From an uncultured Lachnospiraceae bacterium (GTDB lineage: Bacteria; Bacillota; Clostridia; Lachnospirales; Lachnospiraceae), in assembly GCA_910588755.1 (NCBI GenBank), contig CAJUQZ010000007.1, forward strand, positions 1 to 41,627: 41,627 bases of DNA, read 5' to 3'. Positions within the stretch are counted from its first letter, which is position 1, and each line of letters begins with the position of its first letter. A model generated the notes under the pieces. That model saw nothing but the letters and a program-made list of their open reading frames with translations, was not told where the DNA came from and made no database searches. Both the position numbers and the translations under genes were made by a program. This document shows, piece by piece, positions 31,555 through 39,708 of this stretch.

Positions 31555-31563
31555 TTATTTGTT
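31540..31563. repeat. 12-bp tandem duplication across the ligase stop codon
   Basis: GCTTTATTTGTT occurs twice in a row. On the minus strand this is AAC-AAA-TAA-AGC repeated in frame, so the stop codon of the ligase gene is followed by a second in-frame copy 12 bp on. It looks like a recent slippage event. Confidence 0.9.
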
Positions 31564-32862
31564 ATAGAGGTCACGCTTATCAATGACACGGACAGCCTTA
31601 CCCTCACTTCTGGTAATAGTCTTTGGCTCCACAACCCTGACGTCCACCTTGATGCCAAGCATGGACTTTAGACCTGCCACGATCACTCTCTCTCGTTCCG
31701 CCGTGTTAAACCCTGCATCCTGTGCCATCTCTGGCGTCTTTTCCACCTGCACCTCGATCGTGTCATTGTTTCCTATACGATCAACTACGATCTGGTAGTT
31801 TGCCTCATATCCCTTGTTTAACAGTACGGTCTCGATCTGGGACGGCCACACGTTGACACCCTTTACAACCATCATGTCATCGCTTCTGCCCATCGGCTTG
31901 TGCATACGGATATGCGTGCGCCCACAAGAGCACTTCTTCCTGGTCAGGTAACACAGGTCGCGCGTCCTGTATCTTAGGAGCGGAAATGCCTTTTTTGTAA
32001 TACATGTAAACACTAGTTCCCCTACCTCTCCCTCGGGAAGAACCTCTCCTGTATCCGGATTGATGATTTCAGGAATAAAATGATCTTCCTGTATATGCAT
32101 CCCCTGCTGCTCCTCACACTCAAAAGACACACCCGGGCCGGAAATTTCAGTGAGTCCATAGATATCATACGCCTTGATGCCAAGCGATTTCTCGATGTTC
32201 TTACGCATCTCCTCTGTCCACGGCTCCGCGCCAAAGATACCAGCCTTTAACCGAAGCTGGTCCTTAAGCCCCCGCTCGTTGATGGTCTCCCCGAGATTTG
32301 CCGCATAGGACGGCGTGCAGCACAGGATTGTTGAGCCAAGATCTGTCATAAACTGAAGCTGGCGCTCTGTGTTTCCAGAGGACATCGGCAACGTCAGACA
32401 GCCTACTTTGTGCGAGCCGCCGTTTAAGCCCGGCCCTCCTGTGAAAAGCCCGTAACCATAGCAGACATGACACACATCGTCCTTCGTGCCCCCCGCCGCG
32501 ACAATCGCCCGCGCACAGCACTCCTCCCACACATCAATGTCCTCCTGCGTGTAGAACGCCACCACGCGGCGTCCTGTCGTGCCGCTCGTGGACTGGATGC
32601 GCACGCAGTCTGACAGCGGCACGCCCAGCAGCCCGTATGGATACTGATCCCGCAGGTCATCCTTTGTGATAAACGGAAGCTTATGTAAATCCTCAATTCC
32701 CTTTACATCATCAGGTTTTACACCTGCCTCGTCCATTTTATCATGATAAAACTTTACATTATCATACACAAACTGTACCTGCTTCGCCAGTCGTTCACTC
32801 TGCAGGGCCTGAATCTTGTCCACGGACATTGTTTCAATTTCCGGTTGATAATAATTTGCCAT
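31555..32862 (-). CDS. paaK: Phenylacetate-CoA ligase
   Basis: A 435-residue AMP-forming ligase that makes an aryl-CoA thioester from an aryl acid, ATP and CoA; phenylacetate is the usual substrate, though anaerobes also use it for indoleacetate and similar acids. The adenylation P-loop is STSGTTGRR at 91-99, followed by YGYGLFTGGPGLNGG, the aryl-binding segment YDIYGLTEISGPGVSFECEE and the C-terminal hinge region (RYRTRDLC, then MGRSDDMMVVKGVNVWPSQI). Four cysteines near CSCGRTH and others are typical. AAGGAG lies before the ATG at 32862. It has its own promoter and terminator, and no ring-reduction or paaABC genes are next to it, so it more likely works in aromatic amino-acid breakdown (as in indolepyruvate ferredoxin oxidoreductase clusters) than in aerobic paa degradation. 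Confidence 0.95.
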   Translation of the reverse strand: MANYYQPEIETMSVDKIQALQSERLAKQVQFVYDNVKFYHDKMDEAGVKPDDVKGIEDLHKLPFITKDDLRDQYPYGLLGVPLSDCVRIQSTSGTTGRRVVAFYTQEDIDVWEECCARAIVAAGGTKDDVCHVCYGYGLFTGGPGLNGGSHKVGCLTLPMSSGNTERQLQFMTDLGSTILCCTPSYAANLGETINERGLKDQLRLKAGIFGAEPWTEEMRKNIEKSLGIKAYDIYGLTEISGPGVSFECEEQQGMHIQEDHFIPEIINPDTGEVLPEGEVGELVFTCITKKAFPLLRYRTRDLCYLTRKKCSCGRTHIRMHKPMGRSDDMMVVKGVNVWPSQIETVLLNKGYEANYQIVVDRIGNNDTIEVQVEKTPEMAQDAGFNTAERERVIVAGLKSMLGIKVDVRVVEPKTITRSEGKAVRVIDKRDLYNK

Positions 32863-32908
32863 TCAAAAATCTCCTTCACTTTCATTATTTAAAGTTATAC
32901 ACCCATAA

Positions 32909-32937
32909 AGTTTACCATACTTTTTTCAAAATGTTAA
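32909..32937 (-). promoter_or_regulatory. paaK: Promoter of the phenylacetate-CoA ligase gene
   Basis: On the minus strand: TTAACA (-35), 17 bp, TAAACT (-10) with an extended -10 TG one base before it. Confidence 0.5.
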
Positions 32938-33025
32938 CACATTTATGCAAATATAGAGCTATCTTTTTTGCCCATTTCATTTTATACTGAAGCTATACAC
33001 CAAAACACAAAGGAGTGATCATCAA

Positions 33026-34603
33026 ATGAAATACACAAACCCAATCCTTCCCGGCTTTCATCCTGATCCAAGCATCTGCCGCGTCGGCGGTGACTTTTAT
33101 CTGGTGACAAGCAGCTTCGAGTACTTCCCAGGACTGCCCCTATTTCACAGCACAGACCTTGTACACTGGGAGCAGATCAACCATATTCTTGACCGGGACA
33201 GCCAGTTTACCCTCACCACAGAAGCGCCAAACCACTTTGGCATCTACGCACCGACGCTGCGTTACCACGATGGCATCTACTACTGTATCGTCACAAACGT
33301 AGGCGGTCCGGCGGGCGGCAACTTCTTTGTCTACACCACCGATCCCTATAGCGCCTGGTCCGATCCGGTCTGGCTTCCCTTTGGCGGCATCGATCCCTCG
33401 CTCTTCTTTGACGATGACGGCAAAGTGTACTATAGTGGTACGGACAAGAATATCTTTATCTCGGAGCTTGTCCTGTCCAGATCGACTACTGCCGATGGCA
33501 GTGTACAGCTTCATTGTGACCATGTGGGCGAGCAGGTGTACGCTTGGGACGGTTCTGGCGGCAACAACCCGGAGGGCCCACACCTCTACAAGATCAATGG
33601 AATGTACTATCTCATGATCGCGGAGGGCGGAACCGAGTACTGCCATATGGTGACGATCGCAAGAAGCCAGTCTGTCTATGGCCCCTATGAGCCATGCCCC
33701 CACAATCCGGTCCTCACCAACCGCAGCACGGATCTTCCCATCAAGGCTGTTGGACATGCTGATCTGGTCGAAGACCAGAATGGAAACTGGTGGGCTGTGT
33801 GCCTTGGAATCCGCCCGCTAGGCTACCCCTTCCGACACAACCTAGGGCGCGAGACCATGCTTGTACCTGTAGTGTGGCAACAGGGCTGGCCTGTCATGGG
33901 CATGAACCATGACGGCCATGTGGACGCCGAGATCGAGGTCTGGCTTCAAGCCAAAACTGCACAACTGCCCGGGGCACAAACCACTTCTGGCGCACCTGCA
34001 AAAAACAGCCGCTATATTCCTGGCAGCAGCTATACAGACAGCTTCAACACCACCTCCATGCACCCGTCATGGAATACGATCTACAACCCGGACAAAGCCT
34101 TATACGAATTTACGCAAAACGGCCTGATCCTGCACGGAAATGAAAATGCACTGTCAAGCCAAGAGAAAAAATCCCTTGTTTGCCGGCGACAGGAGCATTT
34201 TGACTTCACTGCCCGGCTGACACTCTGTATAAAAAATCTTCCCGAAAATGGTGAGGCTGGCCTTGCAATATACATGAACAACCAACATCACTACGAGCTT
34301 GCCATGATCAGGCATAACCAGAAACGCTGTCTGATTATCCGCCGACAGATTGGCAGCCTATGGGCAGTGGAAAACACTATAGAGTATGATAGTGATACCG
34401 TACTATTGCAGCTTACAGGTTCACGCGAGCGCTATTCTTTTGCCTATAGTGCCTCTGAATCAGCGCCTCTTGTGACAGTCGGGTCTGGCGAGACACAGTA
34501 TCTCACCACAGAGGCCGGCGGCTGTTTCACAGGAAACTATATCGCCCTCTACGCTGCAAATACAGATGCCATTTGCAAAAAATTTGTTTATGAGGTAGAA
34601 TAG
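33026..34603 (+). CDS. Family GH43 beta-xylosidase / alpha-L-arabinofuranosidase
   Basis: A 525-residue cytoplasmic glycosidase. The five-bladed beta-propeller (about 1-300) opens with NPILPGFHPDPSICRVGGDF, the classic GH43 start. The three acidic catalytic residues are D14 (base, in GFHPDPS), D122 (pKa modulator, in GGIDPSLFF) and E182 (acid, in NPEGPHLYK). The C-terminal beta-sandwich (about 325-525), which narrows the active site, fits the GH43_C2 domain of xylosidases in subfamilies 11/12. No signal peptide: it acts on imported xylo-oligosaccharides. AAAGGAG lies before the ATG at 33026. No transporter or xylan regulator is adjacent; only the DUF362 gene follows 29 bp on. No good sigma-A promoter was seen upstream; TATACT near 32983 lacks a -35. 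Confidence 0.94.
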   Translation: MKYTNPILPGFHPDPSICRVGGDFYLVTSSFEYFPGLPLFHSTDLVHWEQINHILDRDSQFTLTTEAPNHFGIYAPTLRYHDGIYYCIVTNVGGPAGGNFFVYTTDPYSAWSDPVWLPFGGIDPSLFFDDDGKVYYSGTDKNIFISELVLSRSTTADGSVQLHCDHVGEQVYAWDGSGGNNPEGPHLYKINGMYYLMIAEGGTEYCHMVTIARSQSVYGPYEPCPHNPVLTNRSTDLPIKAVGHADLVEDQNGNWWAVCLGIRPLGYPFRHNLGRETMLVPVVWQQGWPVMGMNHDGHVDAEIEVWLQAKTAQLPGAQTTSGAPAKNSRYIPGSSYTDSFNTTSMHPSWNTIYNPDKALYEFTQNGLILHGNENALSSQEKKSLVCRRQEHFDFTARLTLCIKNLPENGEAGLAIYMNNQHHYELAMIRHNQKRCLIIRRQIGSLWAVENTIEYDSDTVLLQLTGSRERYSFAYSASESAPLVTVGSGETQYLTTEAGGCFTGNYIALYAANTDAICKKFVYEVE

Positions 34604-34632
34604 ACTATATTAAAAATACGAGGAGGTTTTTC

Positions 34633-35499
34633 ATGAAATCAAACGTTTATTTTTCCAGAACCATCACTCCCGAAAAAGTACTTGAATTATACAGGCTCAC
34701 AGGCCGGACGCTCGATGGAAAAATCGCTGTGAAGCTTCATTCCGGTGAGGTCGGCAACCAGAACTTTCTAAAGCCCGACTTCTGGAAGCCTGTCATCGAC
34801 CATGTCGGCGGCACTGTCGTGGAGTGCAATACGGCGTATGATGGCAGCCGCAACACGACAGAGAAGCACATGAAGACGATGCACGAGCACGGCTGGAGCA
34901 AATATTTCCAAGTCGAGCTGTTAGACGCCGAGGGACCAGACCTTGAGCTTGCCATTCCAAACGGAAAAAAGATCAAAAAGAACTTTGTCGGAAAGTCGCT
35001 TGCAAAGTATGATTCTATGTTAGTGCTATCGCATTTCAAGGGACACCCTATGGGCGGCTACGGCGGGGCAATCAAGCAGCTCTCGATTGGAATTGCCTCC
35101 TCTATGGGCAAAGCATATATTCACGGGGTTGGTGACACAGAAAACTTCTGGGGTTCGGACCACGATTCCTTTCTGGAATCAATGGCAGATGCCGCCTCGA
35201 GCGTCATTGATTATTTCAAGGGCAACATCGTCTATATCAATGTCATGAAAAATATGTCTGTGGACTGCGACTGCTGCGCCATTGCGGAGGATCCCTGCAT
35301 GGCTGACATCGGTATCCTAGCGTCCCTTGACCCTATTGCCATCGACCAGGCCTGCCTTGACCTTGTATACGCGTCCGACGATCCTGGCCGAGATCACCTG
35401 CTCCAGCGCATCGAGTCCAAAAACGGGGTTCACACGATCGAAGCAGCCGCCGATCTTGGATTTGGTTCACGCGAATATGAGCTTATCACTGTGGAATAA
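34633..35499 (+). CDS. DUF362-family protein lacking the ferredoxin insert
   Basis: A 288-residue cytoplasmic protein of the DUF362 type. Landmarks are KLHSGEVGNQNFLKPDF near the start, LSHFKGHPMGGYGGAIKQLSI (130-151) and, near the end, IGILASLDPIAIDQACLDLV. Full-length family members have an inserted pair of 4Fe-4S ferredoxin motifs in the middle; here the chain goes from SSMGKAYIHGVG directly on, so that part is absent. C212, C214, C215 and C222 (in VDCDCCAIAEDPCM) remain and could bind one cluster or metal. The function of DUF362 is not known. GAGGAGG precedes the ATG. It lies 29 bp downstream of the GH43 gene, so it is probably co-transcribed, although no link to xylan use is evident. Confidence 0.88.
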   Translation: MKSNVYFSRTITPEKVLELYRLTGRTLDGKIAVKLHSGEVGNQNFLKPDFWKPVIDHVGGTVVECNTAYDGSRNTTEKHMKTMHEHGWSKYFQVELLDAEGPDLELAIPNGKKIKKNFVGKSLAKYDSMLVLSHFKGHPMGGYGGAIKQLSIGIASSMGKAYIHGVGDTENFWGSDHDSFLESMADAASSVIDYFKGNIVYINVMKNMSVDCDCCAIAEDPCMADIGILASLDPIAIDQACLDLVYASDDPGRDHLLQRIESKNGVHTIEAAADLGFGSREYELITVE

Positions 35500-35585
35500 C
35501 TCTTTCATCGCGAACCGGGTAAAAAAACGTTTCCTACTCATCGCGCCGGACACTCATCAGCTGCACGGAACTGTGCATGAAACAG

Positions 35586-35615
35586 CAAAAGAGCACCCAT
35601 CTAGGTGCTCTTTTG
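35586..35615. terminator. Bidirectional intrinsic terminator
   Basis: CAAAAGAGCACC pairs with GGTGCTCTTTTG, 12 bp with a 6-nt loop, and T/A runs on both sides. It ends the plus-strand GH43-DUF362 unit and the minus-strand PilZ gene, whose stop lies at 35641. Confidence 0.9.
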
Positions 35616-35640
35616 TTATGATGCTGCATTTATTCCTGCA

Positions 35641-35991
35641 TTATTTTCCGATATAGCTCTCCGCGTCATTCACCGCATTATACACATCAATCCGCTGGAG
35701 ATCGATCTCTGGCATTCCGATAAAGAGCCCGCCATACTCGTAGGTATCCACAATCTTCTCGATGCGAACGATCTCGATAAACGCATGGATCACTTCCTTG
35801 GTCCAGATCGTCAGATATGCCTCGTACACCGCCCCCATGTCAAGGATCTCGTCACAGTAAAAGCCAATCCCCGTCTTGGAAACATTTTTGACATCTACCC
35901 CGATCTCTTCCTGCTTACCCGAATCCAGCCTCTTTACCAGAAGCCTTGACTGCAGGTCTGTTCTCTTGCTCTTTCTTCTCTCTTCCATCAT
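35641..35991 (-). CDS. PilZ-domain protein (c-di-GMP binding)
   Basis: A 116-residue single-domain PilZ protein. The two c-di-GMP binding motifs are present: RxxxR in ERRKSKRTDL at the N-terminus, and the (D/N)-x-S-x-x-G in KNVSKTGIGF at about 36-45. The rest forms the six-strand barrel, with LFIGM near 89-93 as a final strand. It has no output domain, so it would act by binding a partner when c-di-GMP rises. AAAGGAG precedes the ATG at 35991, which is followed by a second ATG. It has its own promoter (36057-36085) and is not clearly tied to queA upstream. Together with the CheC-like fragment and the hemerythrin-receiver fusion it suggests a motile organism, though no flagellar genes are in the window. 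Confidence 0.9.
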   Translation of the reverse strand: MMEERRKSKRTDLQSRLLVKRLDSGKQEEIGVDVKNVSKTGIGFYCDEILDMGAVYEAYLTIWTKEVIHAFIEIVRIEKIVDTYEYGGLFIGMPEIDLQRIDVYNAVNDAESYIGK

Positions 35992-36056
35992 TATCTATAC
36001 TCCTTTGCAATATAACATAAATACCTACACCCTTTACTTCCAATTCTTATAATACA

Positions 36057-36085
36057 AAAATAACAAATTACACCCAAAAAGTCAA
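36057..36085 (-). promoter_or_regulatory. Promoter of the PilZ gene
   Basis: On the minus strand: TTGACT (-35), 17 bp, TATTTT (-10). The leader to the PilZ start is about 60 nt. Confidence 0.5.
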
Positions 36086-36096
36086 CACGGAATATA

Positions 36097-37131
36097 TCAC
36101 TTGATGAAGCAGGCATCGCCAAAGGAGAAAAATCTGTACCGTTCCTGCACCGCAGTCCTATATGCATTAAGTACATTTTCACGGCCTGCCAATGCGGACA
36201 CGAGCATGATGAGCGTAGACTCCGGCAGGTGAAAATTCGTAATCAGGTTGTCAAGCACCTTAAACTGATAACCAGGATAAATAAAAATCTCCGTATCCCC
36301 GCTCCCGGCCACCACCTTGCCGTCCACACCGGCGGCACTCTCTATCGTGCGGCAGCTGGTCGTCCCCACACAAATGATCCTGCCACCTGCCTGCTTTGTA
36401 CTATTTATGGTGTCCGCCGCCTCCTGCGTTATCTGATAAAACTCAGAGTGCATGTGGTGGTTTAGGAGATTCTCCTCCTTGACGGGGCGGAAGGTCCCAA
36501 GCCCGACATGCAGTGTGACATAGGCTGATCGAACACCTTTTTTCTGAATCGCCTCAAGCAACTCCTGTGTAAAATGCAGTCCGGCTGTCGGCGCTGCCGC
36601 CGAGCCTTCATATCTGGCATAAACAGTCTGATAACGGTTCTTATCCGCAAGCTTATGTGTGATATATGGCGGCAACGGCATCTCACCAAGCCGGTCGAGT
36701 ACCTCCTCGAAGATTCCGTCATACTGAAACTGAATCAGCCTGTTTCCCTCGTCAACCACATCTATGACCTTTCCGGTCAATAATCCATCACCAAAACTTA
36801 TGACCACGCCCTCTCTTGCCTTTTTGCCTGGCTTTACAAGCGTCTCCCACACATCGTTTCCGCGGCGTCTAAGCAGGAGCACCTCAACCGCCGCCCCCGT
36901 CTCTGCTTTTGTTCCCATGAGCCTTGCCGGGATAACCTTTGTGTTGTTCAGCACAAGACAGTCCCCCGCATGCAGGTAATCCACGATATCTATAAACCGC
37001 CTGTGTTCGATTTCCCCGGTCTTTTTATCGAGTACTAATAGCCTCGAACCCGATCTGTCCTCAAGTGGATCCTGTGCGATCAGTTCTGGCGGCAGATCAA
37101 AATAAAAATCCTTTTTCAACAGCTCCTTCAT
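36097..37131 (-). CDS. queA: S-adenosylmethionine:tRNA ribosyltransferase-isomerase
   Basis: QueA moves the ribosyl part of SAM to 7-aminomethyl-7-deazaguanine in tRNA, making epoxyqueuosine at position 34 of GUN-anticodon tRNAs. The 344-residue protein begins with FYFDLPPELIAQDPLEDRSG, the invariant QueA opening, and contains LVLNNTKVIPARLMG, the YQTVYARYEGSAAAPTAGLH stretch and the closing LPESTLIMLVSALAG. No other queuosine gene (tgt, queG) is in the window. GAGG lies eight bases upstream of the ATG at 37131. It is 48 bp after pheT in the same direction and has no promoter of its own that I see, so it is probably read with pheS and pheT under the Phe T-box. Confidence 0.97.
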   Translation of the reverse strand: MKELLKKDFYFDLPPELIAQDPLEDRSGSRLLVLDKKTGEIEHRRFIDIVDYLHAGDCLVLNNTKVIPARLMGTKAETGAAVEVLLLRRRGNDVWETLVKPGKKAREGVVISFGDGLLTGKVIDVVDEGNRLIQFQYDGIFEEVLDRLGEMPLPPYITHKLADKNRYQTVYARYEGSAAAPTAGLHFTQELLEAIQKKGVRSAYVTLHVGLGTFRPVKEENLLNHHMHSEFYQITQEAADTINSTKQAGGRIICVGTTSCRTIESAAGVDGKVVAGSGDTEIFIYPGYQFKVLDNLITNFHLPESTLIMLVSALAGRENVLNAYRTAVQERYRFFSFGDACFIK

Positions 37132-37179
37132 AGCTCATACCTCATAAACACTGGCATTGCATACGCCACAAAACAATGC

Positions 37180-39600
37180 CTACGCCCGCAGCTCAATGCC
37201 AAGGCCCTCTAGACCGTTTAATATCTTCTTCATGGCACCCGACACGTCACTCTCCTCGAGCGTCCTGTCCTTTGCGCGGAAAGTAATCGAATAAGCCACC
37301 GACTTGTAGCCTTGCTTGATCTGACTTCCCTCATAAATATCAAACAACTGGTACTCCTCTAGGATTTTTCCGCCACGCTGTTCGATCACCTTCTCAATAT
37401 CCCCAACGAGAATATTTTTCGGCACAACCATACTGATGTCGCGTGACACAGCCGGATATTTTGCGATTCCCTCATATTTTCTGTCAAAGGAGGCAAACGG
37501 AAGAATTTCCGGCATATCCAGCACGGCGATATACACCCTTGTGTCCATATCATAGTGATCCGCCACCTCGGAGTGAATCTCGCCGAGATACCCGACCACC
37601 TTGTCCTCATACCGAATCAGCGCCTGACGGCCTGGGTGCAGAAACGGCTTTGCCGCCTCAGGATCATAGACAGCCTTCTTCTTCATGCCGATGCTTTCGA
37701 AAAATTCCTCGACAATACCTTTCATGGTGAAGAAATCACCCTCGCCGTACATGCCAAGCGTAAACTGCATCCGCTCGTCCGGGTAGTCCTCCACCGGAAG
37801 ACTTCTTGGAATATAGATATTTCCAAGCTCATAGAGGCGCACATTCTTGTTTCTGCGGTTATAGTTTGACGCCAGCGATGTCAGGATTCCATTTAGGGAA
37901 ATCGTTCTCATAATCGAGAAATCCTCACCCAGCGGATTGGCGATCGTCACAGTCCGCCGAAGCGGGCTGTCCGCCGGGAGCAAAAGTTTGTCAAACACCT
38001 TAGGGCTCTCAAACGAATAGCACATTCCCTGCGAAAAACCACAGTACTCGGCGATATCCCTCGCCTTCTCCTCCACACGCAGCTTAAATGATAACTTACC
38101 CGTCGTCGCCTCGCCAGTCGGGAGTGTTGTCGGAATCCTGTCATATCCGTAAAATCTCGCAACCTCCTCCGCGATATCCGCAAAGCACTCGATGTCCTGG
38201 CGGAAGGAAGGCGCCGTAATCATGCCTGTGCCCTCGTCGTATGCAAGCTCCAGCCTGTCAAAAATCTGAAGCATCTCCTCCACTGAAATCTCTGTCCCAA
38301 GAAATCTGTTGATGCGCTCCGGCTCAAATTTGATCTGCTTTAATGGCAAAAAAGGCTCCTTCACATCGACAATCCCGCCGACCACCTCGCCGCAGCCAAG
38401 CTCCTCAATCAACTGGCATGCCCTGTTGATGGCTGCCTCCGCGTTTCTCGGGTCTAGTCCCTTCTCAAAAATGCCGGAGGCATCTGTCCTAAGTCCCACT
38501 CTCTTAGAGGACTTCCTGATATTTGCACCGTTAAATGTAGCAGCCTCAAATAGTACGGTCTGAACATCATCTGTAATCTTCGAGTTCTCACCGCCCATAA
38601 TTCCCGCAAGGCCAATCTCCTTCTCCGCGTCACAGATCATTAACATCTCCGAATCAAGCTTCCGCATCTGCCCGTCAAGTGTCTGGAATTCGTCGCCGTC
38701 CTTCGCGCGCCTCACGATAATCCTGCTGCCCGCCACATTCTTCAGATCATACGCATGCATCGGCTGCCCGTACTCCATCATGACATAGTTTGTGATGTCC
38801 ACAAGGTTGTTGATCGGCCTGATACCGCAAGCTGCAAGCCTTCTCTGCATCCATTCCGGCGAGGGTGCGATTCTGATATTTTTGCACACCCTTGCACAGA
38901 AGCGCGTACAGAGATCCCTGTCCTTTATCTCCACTGAGATGTAATTATTGACATCCTCGTCATTGCCCTTCACCTCCACGACCGGCGGTACAAAAGGCTT
39001 TCTGAACGTAGCTGCGGCCTCCCTTGCAATCCCAAGGACACTATAACAGTCCACGCGGTTGGAAGTCACCTCATACTCCACCACAGTATCATGCAGCCCG
39101 AGTGCCTCAATGGCATCCTCCCCAGGTGTCACCGGTTTTTGAAATACATAGACACCATCCTCAGGCGCCTCTGGATACATGTCCCGACTAGAACCCAGCT
39201 CCTCAATCGCACACATCATGCCGCAGGACTCAACGCCGCGCAGCTTACCTGACTTGATCTTGATACCGTTCTCGGGAAGCGGTCCCCCGTCATGTCCCCC
39301 GGCTACCCTGCCGCCATCTAAGACTGTCGGAACATAGTCTCCCTCTTTCAAATTCTGCGCACCTGTGACGATCTGCACCGTCTTAGTCCCCACATTGACC
39401 TGACAGACGATCAGTTTGTCCGCGTCAGGGTGGCGCTCAATTTTCTCAATGTGTCCCACAACGATATTCTCCAGATTTCTGTCAAGCCGCGAGAAGCCCT
39501 CCACCTTTGTCCCCGACAGCGTCATGGCGTCACAGTACTCCCTGTCCTCACAAGAAAGCGCTGGAACATATGCTTTAATCCACGATAATGGTGTATTCAT
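37180..39600 (-). CDS. pheT: Phenylalanyl-tRNA synthetase beta subunit
   Basis: The large subunit of the alpha2-beta2 enzyme that charges tRNA-Phe and edits mischarged Tyr. The 806-residue protein shows, in order, an N-terminal tRNA-binding EMAP/OB domain (about 40-150, VVGHIEKIERHPDADKLIVC), the B3/B4 editing domain (about 205-400), the B5 domain, the catalytic-like core, and a C-terminal FDX-ACB anticodon domain (about 710-806, YPAVSRDISMVVP and YSITFRAKDRTLEES). The ATG at 39600 is used since GGAGG is 5 bases upstream; an ATG at 39612 would place that site within the protein. It lies 108 bp after pheS, with an 18-bp palindrome just before the ribosome binding site. Confidence 0.97.
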   Translation of the reverse strand: MNTPLSWIKAYVPALSCEDREYCDAMTLSGTKVEGFSRLDRNLENIVVGHIEKIERHPDADKLIVCQVNVGTKTVQIVTGAQNLKEGDYVPTVLDGGRVAGGHDGGPLPENGIKIKSGKLRGVESCGMMCAIEELGSSRDMYPEAPEDGVYVFQKPVTPGEDAIEALGLHDTVVEYEVTSNRVDCYSVLGIAREAAATFRKPFVPPVVEVKGNDEDVNNYISVEIKDRDLCTRFCARVCKNIRIAPSPEWMQRRLAACGIRPINNLVDITNYVMMEYGQPMHAYDLKNVAGSRIIVRRAKDGDEFQTLDGQMRKLDSEMLMICDAEKEIGLAGIMGGENSKITDDVQTVLFEAATFNGANIRKSSKRVGLRTDASGIFEKGLDPRNAEAAINRACQLIEELGCGEVVGGIVDVKEPFLPLKQIKFEPERINRFLGTEISVEEMLQIFDRLELAYDEGTGMITAPSFRQDIECFADIAEEVARFYGYDRIPTTLPTGEATTGKLSFKLRVEEKARDIAEYCGFSQGMCYSFESPKVFDKLLLPADSPLRRTVTIANPLGEDFSIMRTISLNGILTSLASNYNRRNKNVRLYELGNIYIPRSLPVEDYPDERMQFTLGMYGEGDFFTMKGIVEEFFESIGMKKKAVYDPEAAKPFLHPGRQALIRYEDKVVGYLGEIHSEVADHYDMDTRVYIAVLDMPEILPFASFDRKYEGIAKYPAVSRDISMVVPKNILVGDIEKVIEQRGGKILEEYQLFDIYEGSQIKQGYKSVAYSITFRAKDRTLEESDVSGAMKKILNGLEGLGIELRA

Positions 39601-39614
39601 TTTATCCTCCATTC

Positions 39615-39632
39615 TATGACACGCGTGTCATA
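39615..39632. promoter_or_regulatory. 18-bp perfect palindrome in front of pheT
   Basis: TATGACACGCGTGTCATA. In RNA it forms a 7-bp stem with a CGCG loop two to three bases upstream of the GGAGG of pheT; in DNA it is a fully symmetric site of the kind bound by TetR-like dimers. No candidate regulator gene is adjacent. Confidence 0.6.
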
Positions 39633-39708
39633 TTTCAATCTATACGAATCTATTCTAACCTGCTTTAATATCCTACCACGCGATGACAACATCCCTGATA
39701 CCTTCTAG

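Noticed and set aside
33140..33757. 205-codon minus-strand frame inside the GH43 gene
   Set aside because: Antisense shadow of a clear GH43 catalytic domain; no ribosome binding site.
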